Shown here: positions 51,990 through 58,192 of the stretch, one piece after another
How positions within the stretch are numbered: the first letter of the stretch is position 1
How the letters are laid out: every line of letters starts with the position of its first letter
Assembly: GCF_900659615.1 (NCBI RefSeq)
Contig: NZ_CAACUY010000040.1
Coordinates: 1-58,192, forward strand
Length of the DNA stretch: 58,192 bases
DNA from: Actinomadura fibrosa
GTDB taxonomy: Bacteria > Actinomycetota > Actinomycetes > Streptosporangiales > Streptosporangiaceae
Direction: 5' to 3'
Program-made: the position numbers and the translations under genes
The notes under the pieces: model-generated
What the model saw: only the letters and a program-made list of their open reading frames with translations
What the model was told of the DNA's origin: nothing
The model's database searches: none

Positions 51990-53190
51990 CGGGCTTCCTC
52001 GCTGGGACGCGTGGCCGCCTCGCCTACGCCGCGCCCGAGCCCGCTATGTCCCCCGGCGATGAGCCCTGCTGGCCTGCCCGGCGCCCCGCTCAGCAGGCGA
52101 CGCACGTTCCCGCTGAACATCGACGTGTGCCCGGACGCTCTCTGCCCCGAGCTGCAAGGCCGCCTCGTCCACGCCGCGCCCGACCATAGGGCCCCGTCGA
52201 CGGGCCCTGGTGGCCTGCCCGGCGCCCGCTCGACAGGCTGCGTGGTCATGCCGCCGCATGGCGCACGTCCCCGCTGAGCCTCGACGTGGGCCCGGACGCT
52301 CTCCGCCCTTTGTTGCAAGGCCGCCTCTCCACGCCGCGCCCGACCATGGGACCCCGGCGATGGGCCTTCGTGGTCCTGCTCGGTAGATCCCGCTCAGCGG
52401 AGCTGGGTGGTCATGCCACGCGTCGCGCTCGTCCCCGCTGAGCCCGAAGAGGCAGGTTCCTCACGGGGTGCATGGCCGCCCCGTCGGCGCTGCGTGCGGC
52501 ACCGCCAGACCCTCCGCGACGGGGCTGCGTGGCCTGCTCAGCGCCCTCGCTCGCGGGCTAGACGGTCATGCCGCCGCGCGGCGCACTTTCCCGCTGAGTC
52601 CCGAGGTGAGCTCCGGCGGTCTTCCGTTCCGGCGTGCATAGCCGCCTCGTCCGCGCCGCGTCCGAGCGTCACTGAAGTCACTCGCGACGGGCCTTTACGG
52701 GCCTGCTCGGCGAACCGCTTAGCGGGCCGGATGGTCATGCCACCGCGTGACGCACGTCCCCGCTGAGCCTCGCAGCGGGCTCTGACGCCCCGCCCGGGGT
52801 GCGTGGCCGCCTCGCGCGTGCCGCGTCCGAGCACCGCAGAATCACTCGCGACGGGCCGTCAAGCCTGCTCGGCGAACCTTCCAGCGGGCTGGGTAATGGT
52901 CCCGCCGCATGACACTCGCCCCGCTGAGCTCGGGAAGGCGGGCGTGGGTGGTTCTCCTCGGGTGCGTGACCGCCTCGTCCGAGCTGCGCCCGAGCGCCGC
53001 TGAGTTACTCAGGACTGGCCTTGGCGGGCCTGCCCGACGAACGGCGTAGCGGGTTGGATGATCTTGCTGCTGCGTGGCGCACGTTTCCTCTGAGTCCCGG
53101 GGTGGGCCTTGGCGGTCCTCTGCTCCTGGTTGCATGGCGCCTCGTCCACGCCGTGCTGATCATCGGGCCCTTGCGTGGGCATTGGCGGCG
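51990..53190 (+). repeat. Tandem array of about eight degenerate ~163-bp repeats
   Basis: Two anchors recur in fixed order. The anchor GGCCGCCTCGTCCACGCCGC and its variants begins at 52013, 52158, 52319, 52474, 52640, 52805, 52968 and 53136. The anchor CGCACGTCCCCGCTGAG and its variants begins at 52101, 52262, 52425, 52582, 52751, 52912 and 53078. The second anchor's spacing is 157-169 bp. Most units also keep GGTCATGCCGCCGC and, before it, an AGCGGG tract that can pair with CCCGCT of the second anchor across about 40 bases, sometimes with wobble pairs, so each unit may form a hairpin. Confidence 0.85.
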
Positions 53191-53372
53191 TTTCGGGGGC
53201 GCGTGGGCTTGGCTTGCGCGGCGGGTGGTGGGAGCTGGTGGTGGTTGTGGTGGGGGTTTGGGTGGCTTGTCCGGGGTGGGTGTTTCTCGGACGCGGGGGA
53301 GGGTGGGGCGACACGCCCTGGTGGTGTGGAGGGCCTGCGGGCGGGGGTGTTTGTGGCTGGGGTGGCGGCGGC

Positions 53373-53486
53373 CGGGGCGTTGCGATCGCGTGCGAAGCCA
53401 GGTTCGAGCTTGCGAGAACCTGATCGCGCAGTGAGCCGCCAGGCGAGCCGGAGCGATGCGGCGATCGCCGCTTTGGCCGTTGAAGG
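53373..53486 (-). repeat. Right arm of the 114-bp inverted repeat, abutting pyrG
   Basis: Reverse complement of the left arm at 51800-51913 with about 89% identity. Weaker similarity continues outward to about 53506, 28 bp before the pyrG start, so the arm forms the pyrG upstream region. Confidence 0.85.
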
Positions 53487-53534
53487 AAGGCCGCCAGGCC
53501 TGACGCCGAGGTCAAAGCAGTAGACTCGAGGCCC

Positions 53535-55277
53535 GTGGATAGTGCGGACTGTCCGCCTCGCTACGACCACGGGAGCGTCTTCTTGCCTTCGGCAGCCACT
53601 GGTAGGACCCGTCCTACCAAGCATCTCTTCGTTACCGGCGGCGTCGCCTCCAGCCTCGGCAAGGGACTGACGGCGTCCAGCCTCGGACGGCTTCTCACGC
53701 TGCGCGGCCTGCGGGTCACGATGCAGAAGCTGGATCCGTACCTCAACGTCGATCCCGGGACGATGAACCCGTTCCAGCACGGCGAGGTCTTCGTGACCGA
53801 TGACGGGGCGGAGACGGATCTGGACATCGGGCACTACGAGCGGTTCCTGGACACGGAGCTGCACGGGTCGGCGAACGTCACCACGGGCCAGGTGTACTCG
53901 AACGTGATCGCCAAGGAGCGGCGCGGGGAGTACCTGGGCGACACGGTGCAGGTCATCCCGCACATCACGAACGAGATCAAGGATCGGATCCGCGGGATGG
54001 CGGACGACACCGAGGTCGACATCGTCATCACCGAGGTGGGGGGGACGGTCGGCGACATCGAGTCGCTGCCGTTCCTGGAGTCGGTGCGGCAGATCCGGCA
54101 CGAGATCGGGCGGGACAACTGCTTCTTCCTGCACGTGTCGCTGCTGCCGTACATCGGACCGTCGGGGGAGCTGAAGACCAAGCCGACGCAGCATTCGGTG
54201 GCGGCGCTGCGGTCGATCGGCATCCAGCCGGACGCGATCGTGTGCCGGTCGGACCGGCCGATCACCGACGGGCTCAAGCACAAGATCAGCCTGATGTGCG
54301 ACGTGGACCGCGAGGCCGTGGTGTCGGCGGTGGACGCGGCCAGCATCTACGACATCCCGAAGGTGCTGCACGCGGAGGGGCTGGACGCCTATGTCGTGCG
54401 GCGGCTCGGGCTGCCGTTCCGGGACGTGGACTGGGGGGCGTGGGACGAGCTGCTGCGCCGGGTGCACAAGCCCGCGCGCGAGGTGACGATCGCGCTGGTC
54501 GGGAAGTACATCGATCTTCCGGACGCGTACCTGTCGGTGACGGAGGCGCTGCGGCACGGCGGGTTCGGGAACGACGCGAAGGTCCACATCCGGTGGGTGA
54601 AGAGCGACGACTGCGAGACGCCGGAGGGCGCCAAGCGGGAGCTGGACGGTGTGGACGGTGTCCTCATCCCCGGCGGGTTCGGGGTGCGGGGCATCGAGGG
54701 CAAGGTCGGCGCGGTGCGGCACGCGCGGGAGAACCGGGTGCCGCTGCTCGGGATCTGCCTGGGGTTGCAGTGCATGGTGATCGAGGCCGCGCGGGATCTC
54801 GGCGGGCTCGCGGACGCGGGGAGCACCGAGTTCGACGCGGTGACCGCGCATCCGGTCGTGGCGACGATGGCCGACCAGGTGGACGTCGTCGCGGGGGAGC
54901 GGGACATGGGCGGCACCATGCGGCTCGGGCTGTACCCGGCGGATCTCGCCGAGGGGTCGGTGGTGCGCGAGCTGTACGGGGAGGCCAAGGTGTCCGAGCG
55001 GCACCGGCACCGGTACGAGGTCAGCAACGCCTACCGGGATCGGCTCGAGGAGGCGGGGCTGCGGTTCAGCGGCCTGTCGCCGGACGGGCGGCTTGTCGAG
55101 TACGTGGAGCTGCCCCGGGAGCAGCACCCGTTCTTCGTGGGGACGCAGGCGCATCCGGAGTTCCGGTCGCGGCCGACGCGCCCGCATCCGCTGTTCACGG
55201 GCCTGGTGTCGGCGGCGCTGGAGTACGCCGCGGACCGCGAGGGCGGTCAGGACGCGGCGCGGGTGAACGCTCAGTGA
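53535..55277 (+). CDS. pyrG: CTP synthase
   Basis: 580 aa. The N-terminal synthetase domain has [20 protein letters not shown] (P-loop), [21 protein letters not shown] and [12 protein letters not shown]. The C-terminal class I glutamine amidotransferase has [12 protein letters not shown] (nucleophile Cys) and [12 protein letters not shown] (His, Glu). It turns UTP to CTP using glutamine and ATP, and CtpS also forms filaments. The GTG at 53535 leaves a short non-conserved leader of about 25 residues before the conserved region; no later start is better supported. The NUDIX gene overlaps its stop codon. The order pyrG-NUDIX-xerD-parA is conserved in actinobacteria. Confidence 0.97.
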   Translation: MDSADCPPRYDHGSVFLPSAATGRTRPTKHLFVTGGVASSLGKGLTASSLGRLLTLRGLRVTMQKLDPYLNVDPGTMNPFQHGEVFVTDDGAETDLDIGHYERFLDTELHGSANVTTGQVYSNVIAKERRGEYLGDTVQVIPHITNEIKDRIRGMADDTEVDIVITEVGGTVGDIESLPFLESVRQIRHEIGRDNCFFLHVSLLPYIGPSGELKTKPTQHSVAALRSIGIQPDAIVCRSDRPITDGLKHKISLMCDVDREAVVSAVDAASIYDIPKVLHAEGLDAYVVRRLGLPFRDVDWGAWDELLRRVHKPAREVTIALVGKYIDLPDAYLSVTEALRHGGFGNDAKVHIRWVKSDDCETPEGAKRELDGVDGVLIPGGFGVRGIEGKVGAVRHARENRVPLLGICLGLQCMVIEAARDLGGLADAGSTEFDAVTAHPVVATMADQVDVVAGERDMGGTMRLGLYPADLAEGSVVRELYGEAKVSERHRHRYEVSNAYRDRLEEAGLRFSGLSPDGRLVEYVELPREQHPFFVGTQAHPEFRSRPTRPHPLFTGLVSAALEYAADREGGQDAARVNAQ

Positions 55278-55912
55278 GCGGGCTCGGGCCGGACGACGTC
55301 CGCGACCGGTCCGCGGCGTGGGAGGTGGCCGAGCGGTCGGTCGCCTTCGAGGGGCCGATCTTCACGGTGCGCCGGGACCGGGTGGAGATGCCGAACGGCG
55401 ACGGCACCGAGCTCGTCGGGCGGGACGTCATCGAGCACGTCGGGTCCGTGGGGATCATCGCGCTGGACGACCGGGACCGGGTCCTGCTGCTGCGGCAGTA
55501 CCGGCATCCGGTCGGGCGCCTGCTGTGGGAGGCTCCCGCCGGGCTCCGCGACGTGGCGGGGGAGCCGCTGCACCGGCTGGCCGCGCGGGAACTGCTGGAG
55601 GAGAGCGGGTACCGCGCCGGGCGCTGGGACACCCTGCTCGACGTGTTCTCCTCGCCGGGCATGTCGGACGAGCGGGTCCGGATCTTCCTCGCGCGGGACC
55701 TCACCGAGGTGCCGGCCGACGAGATCGACTTCGAGCGGGTGCACGAGGAGGCGGACATGCCCGTCGTGTGGGTCCCGCTGGACGAGGCGGTCCGCAAGGT
55801 CCTCGCGGGCGACGTCCACAACATGATCGCCTCGATCGGGGTCCTGGCGGTGCAGGCGGCGCGGGCGAACGGCTACCGGGATCTCCGTCCGGTGGACGCT
55901 CCGGAGGGCTGA
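55274..55912 (+). CDS. NUDIX hydrolase, ADP-ribose pyrophosphatase type
   Basis: 212 aa. The Nudix box reads [18 protein letters not shown], with the catalytic REL-EE core, and the upstream [18 protein letters not shown] and downstream [15 protein letters not shown] are typical of ADP-ribose pyrophosphatases. It hydrolyses ADP-ribose or a related nucleotide sugar to AMP and a phosphosugar. The GTG start overlaps the pyrG stop codon (GTGA), so the two are translationally coupled; the mycobacterial homologue sits in the same place. Confidence 0.93.
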   Translation: MSGLGPDDVRDRSAAWEVAERSVAFEGPIFTVRRDRVEMPNGDGTELVGRDVIEHVGSVGIIALDDRDRVLLLRQYRHPVGRLLWEAPAGLRDVAGEPLHRLAARELLEESGYRAGRWDTLLDVFSSPGMSDERVRIFLARDLTEVPADEIDFERVHEEADMPVVWVPLDEAVRKVLAGDVHNMIASIGVLAVQAARANGYRDLRPVDAPEG

Positions 55913-56119
55913 CCGGGCGTTTCCCGTCAGCGCGGGCGACATGCGGGCGGCGCGGCCGGGTCGGGGGCTCGCGGCGCGGCCGGGAGGGGGCATGATGGGC
56001 ACGTCCACAGGCCCGATCGCCGAGAACGAGGTGCCGCACTGTCCCCGAGCACGACCGGCCGGAGCGCCGCGCGACCCGCCGTCGACGATGCCGGGACGGG
56101 CTCGGCGCTCGATGCCGCC

Positions 56120-57034
56120 GTGCGCACCTATCTCGGGCACCTCGCCGTGGAGCGGGGGCTCGCCGCCAACACCCTCAGCTCCTACCGCCGTGACCTGCGC
56201 CGGTACGCGCAGGTGCAGGGAGGGCGGGGCCGTACGGCGATCGGCGAGGTCACCGAGGACGATGTCCGCGCGTTCCTGGTGGGGCTGCGCGAGGGCGACG
56301 AGGAGCATCCGCCGCTGTCGGCGGGGTCGGCGGCGCGCGCGCTCGTCGCGGTGCGGGGCCTGCACCGGTTCGCGTTGCGTGAGGGCCTCGCGGAGGGTGA
56401 TGCCGCTCACGAGGTGAAGCCGCCCACGCCGCCGCGCCGGCTGCCCAAGGCGATCTCCCTGGACGAGGTGGAGCGGCTCCTGGCGGCGGCGTCCGGGCCG
56501 GCGGACGGGGATGCGGGGGTGGCCCGGGGGCTGCGCGACCGGGCGCTGCTGGAGCTGCTGTACGGGTCCGGGGCGCGGATCTCCGAGGCCGTGGGGCTGG
56601 ACGCCGACGACCTCGACCTGCGGGAGGGTTTCGCCAGGGTCGCCGGGAAGGGGGGCAAGGCCCGGATCGTCCCGATCGGTGACTACGCCCGCCAGGCCGT
56701 GGACGCCTACCTCGTGCGGGCGCGGCCCGAGCTCGCCAAGGCGGGACGGGGCGGCCCCGCGTTGTTCCTCAACGCCCGGGGCGGTCGGCTGTCGCGGCAG
56801 GGCGCCTGGATGGTGCTGCGCGCCGCGGCCGACCGGGCCGGGCTGTCGGACGTCTCCCCGCACACGCTGCGCCACTCGTTCGCGACCCATCTGCTCGACG
56901 GGGGCGCCGACGTGCGGGTCGTCCAGGAGTTGCTGGGACACGCCTCGGTGACGACCACGCAGGTCTACACTCTGGTGACCGTCCAGTTGCTGCGCGAGGT
57001 CTACGCCACCTCGCACCCCCGCGCGCGGAGCTGA
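56120..57034 (+). CDS. xerD: Site-specific tyrosine recombinase
   Basis: 304 aa, normal XerD length. An N-terminal SAM-like core-binding domain ([22 protein letters not shown]) is followed by a catalytic domain with all five residues: Arg in GSGARISEA, Lys in VAGKGGKAR, His and Arg in [12 protein letters not shown], His in [10 protein letters not shown], and the nucleophile Tyr in QVYTLV. It resolves chromosome dimers at dif with XerC, or is the only Xer in this role. The GTG at 56120 is the best start in frame, but similarity may extend about ten residues upstream. Confidence 0.95.
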   Translation: MRTYLGHLAVERGLAANTLSSYRRDLRRYAQVQGGRGRTAIGEVTEDDVRAFLVGLREGDEEHPPLSAGSAARALVAVRGLHRFALREGLAEGDAAHEVKPPTPPRRLPKAISLDEVERLLAAASGPADGDAGVARGLRDRALLELLYGSGARISEAVGLDADDLDLREGFARVAGKGGKARIVPIGDYARQAVDAYLVRARPELAKAGRGGPALFLNARGGRLSRQGAWMVLRAAADRAGLSDVSPHTLRHSFATHLLDGGADVRVVQELLGHASVTTTQVYTLVTVQLLREVYATSHPRARS

Positions 57035-57062
57035 CAAATCCCGACTATCGGCGCGCGTCGGC

Positions 57063-57091
57063 TTGAGACCAGGGAGTCAGGGGCTTAGAGT
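57063..57091 (+). promoter_or_regulatory. Probable housekeeping-sigma promoter for parA
   Basis: TTGAGA (57063-57068), 17-base spacer, TAGAGT (57086-57091), lying 44 bp before the parA start codon and after the xerD stop. Spacing is ideal and both hexamers match the actinobacterial consensus well. Confidence 0.6.
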
Positions 57092-57134
57092 CCCCGTTCT
57101 GGACGGCATTTCCGGGCCACCGCGGAGGGATCTG

Positions 57135-58046
57135 GTGACCAGCACAAAGGGTGCGGAGGGGGTCCTCTCCTCCGCCACCATAGAGACCGATCCGAGTCGG
57201 GCCCTCGGCCCGACTCAGCGACCCGTGCCCGTCTTTCCGGAACCGGAGCCCCTGGCCGAGCACGGGCCCGCGCGGATCGTGGCGATCTGCAACCAGAAGG
57301 GCGGCGTCGGCAAGACCACGACGACGATCAACCTGGGGGCCGCGCTCGCCGAGTACGGGCGCCGCATCCTGCTCGTCGACTTCGACCCGCAGGGCGCCCT
57401 CTCGGTCGGCCTCGGCAAGGGCGACCCGCGCCAGCTCGACGTGACGATCCACAACCTGCTGCTCGAAAAGGACACCGAGTGGGAGGACGTCGTCATCGAG
57501 ACCGGCGTCGACGGGATGGACCTGCTGCCCAGCAACATCGACCTGTCGGGCGCCGAAGTGCAGCTCGTCCACGAGGTCGGCCGCGAGTACATCCTCCAGC
57601 AGGCGCTGAAGTCCGCCGTCCCGCACTACGACTTCATCCTCATCGACTGCCAGCCGTCGCTCGGCCTGCTGACCGTGAACGCGCTGGCCGCGAGCGAGGG
57701 CGTGCTGATCCCGCTGGAGTGCGAGTACTTCGCGATGCGCGGTGTCGCGCTGCTGATGGAGACGATCGACAAGGTCCAGGGGCGCATCAACCCCGACCTG
57801 GTGATCGACGGCGTGCTCGGCACCATGTACGACTCGCGCACCCTGCACACCCGCGAGGTCCTCGGGCGCATCGTCGAGGCGTTCGGCGAGAAGGTGTTCC
57901 ACACCGTCATCAACCGCACGGTACGGTTTCCGGACGCGACCGTCGCGGGGGAGCCGATCACCTACTTCGACCCCAACTCGATGGGCGCGAACGCATACCG
58001 GGGTCTGGCGCGGGAGGTGCTCGTCAGGTGGGCCAACGTCGGGTAA
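57135..58046 (+). CDS. parA: ParA/Soj-type chromosome partitioning ATPase
   Basis: 303 aa. Deviant Walker A NQKGGVGKTTTTINL, switch I LLVDFDPQGALSVGLG, and Walker B FILIDCQPSLGLLTVNAL. It belongs to the ParA paralogue encoded with scpA/scpB near xerD, not the parAB pair near oriC, so it may act with the SMC-ScpAB complex. The GTG at 57135 has GGAGGG five bases upstream. The first 60 or so residues, before the Walker box, are variable and Pro-rich. The next gene overlaps its 3' end. Confidence 0.93.
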   Translation: MTSTKGAEGVLSSATIETDPSRALGPTQRPVPVFPEPEPLAEHGPARIVAICNQKGGVGKTTTTINLGAALAEYGRRILLVDFDPQGALSVGLGKGDPRQLDVTIHNLLLEKDTEWEDVVIETGVDGMDLLPSNIDLSGAEVQLVHEVGREYILQQALKSAVPHYDFILIDCQPSLGLLTVNALAASEGVLIPLECEYFAMRGVALLMETIDKVQGRINPDLVIDGVLGTMYDSRTLHTREVLGRIVEAFGEKVFHTVINRTVRFPDATVAGEPITYFDPNSMGANAYRGLAREVLVRWANVG

Positions 58047-58192
58047 GGCTGCCCGGTGTCGATGAGATCTTCCGTCCCACCGCTCCGCCGCCCGACCCGG
58101 CGCCCGAGGCGCCGCCCGCTCCCGAGTCCCCGCCGCGTCCCGCCGCCGCCCGGCGGGTGAGGCCCGTCCCGGCGCCCGCCGCCCCGGCGCAG
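58028..58192 (+). CDS. Proline/alanine-rich protein, 5' part only
   Basis: 55 codons open to the end of the window: MGQRRVRLPGVDEIFRPTAP, then a Pro/Ala-rich run. The GTG start lies within the last codons of parA (19-bp overlap). VDEIFRPT at the start resembles a small protein found between parA and scpA in many actinobacteria, whose function I do not know. An scpA with a disordered leader is the alternative. Confidence 0.5.
   Translation, partial: MGQRRVRLPGVDEIFRPTAPPPDPAPEAPPAPESPPRPAAARRVRPVPAPAAPAQ

Larger units (their letters stand above)
51769..53534. other. 1.77-kb gene-free region with tandem repeats between inverted repeats
   Basis: No frame keeps a consistent protein across the repeats; several short frames differ from copy to copy, so the region reads as non-coding. 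It holds the 114-bp inverted repeat arms and the ~163-bp tandem array described separately. From about 53190 to 53370 the DNA is G-rich on the plus strand (runs of GGGGG, GGTGG) and has no repeat structure that I can define. Confidence 0.75.

Noticed and set aside
51990..53190. CRISPR array
   Set aside because: Units are about 163 bp and diverged along their whole length, without short identical repeats and unique spacers, and no cas genes are present.
51800..53486. Insertion sequence
   Set aside because: The inverted repeats enclose no transposase-like frame, and I see no target duplication outside them.
51822..53515. Several short frames across the tandem-repeat region, some ending in the same peptide motif
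   Set aside because: The reading frame shifts from copy to copy because repeat lengths are not multiples of three, so the shared peptide ends reflect repeated DNA and not a protein.
54242..55273. Upstream extension of the NUDIX frame through pyrG
   Set aside because: The extension is an off-frame shadow of pyrG; the GTG overlapping the pyrG stop codon gives a full-length ADP-ribose pyrophosphatase.

Overview
The window is very GC-rich, with long antisense shadow frames and GTG starts. Its conserved blocks are typical of Actinomycetota: coaE...uvrB at the left end, and pyrG-NUDIX-xerD-parA at the right end in the order known from Mycobacterium. Together with DUF397/Scr1-type regulators and an ectABCD cluster, this suggests a filamentous actinomycete. 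A Thermomonosporaceae/Actinomadura-like host is my best guess, made from sequence style alone.

Layout. 0-2.9 kb holds the end of an endonuclease/exonuclease/phosphatase-fold protein, a GNAT, coaE and a PP2C-like phosphatase. 2.9-13.1 kb is accessory. It contains a 1972-aa multidomain protein (TIR, degenerate metallophosphoesterase, unassigned domain, NACHT NTPase, pentapeptide repeats, 15 WD40 repeats), an SLC13/ArsB-type permease, and a three-gene same-strand set (two-TM protein, cupin, inositol-monophosphatase-like). 13.3-18 kb has an orphan NarL-type kinase, uvrB, a GNAT and a Mth938-like protein. 18-26 kb has an anchored hypothetical, an MMPL exporter with its own two-component system, a GNAT, DUF4126 and a secreted SGNH hydrolase. 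25.8-31.8 kb has a TetR/zinc-alcohol-dehydrogenase divergon with a visible operator, a YVTN beta-propeller, an epoxide hydrolase, and an AraC/hydrolase divergon. 31.8-36.7 kb has a WhiJ-like module (Scr1-type HTH, two DUF397 proteins, divergent RsbW-like ATPase) and a 962-aa membrane-anchored periplasmic-binding-protein fusion. 36.8-41.6 kb has a thiolase-like/DUF35/nitronate monooxygenase operon carrying two copies of a shared palindrome, then a GlxA-type regulator divergent from an HD hydrolase. 41.7-48.1 kb is ectABCD followed by ehuBCDA: ectoine and hydroxyectoine synthesis plus uptake in one direction. 48.7-51.8 kb has proline iminopeptidase and a long coiled-coil protein. 51.8-53.5 kb has no gene I can support; it holds about eight degenerate ~163-bp tandem repeats between a 114-bp inverted repeat. 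53.5 kb to the end is pyrG, NUDIX, xerD, parA and the start of a proline-rich gene.

Most interesting items: the TIR/pseudo-phosphoesterase/NACHT/WD40 protein as a candidate conflict or signalling STAND protein; the inverted-repeat-flanked tandem array beside pyrG; the two-TM/cupin/IMPase cassette; the shared ACCGAA-N5-TTCGGT operator; and the joined ectoine synthesis-uptake locus. Domain assignments come from motifs read by eye; no database search was run.
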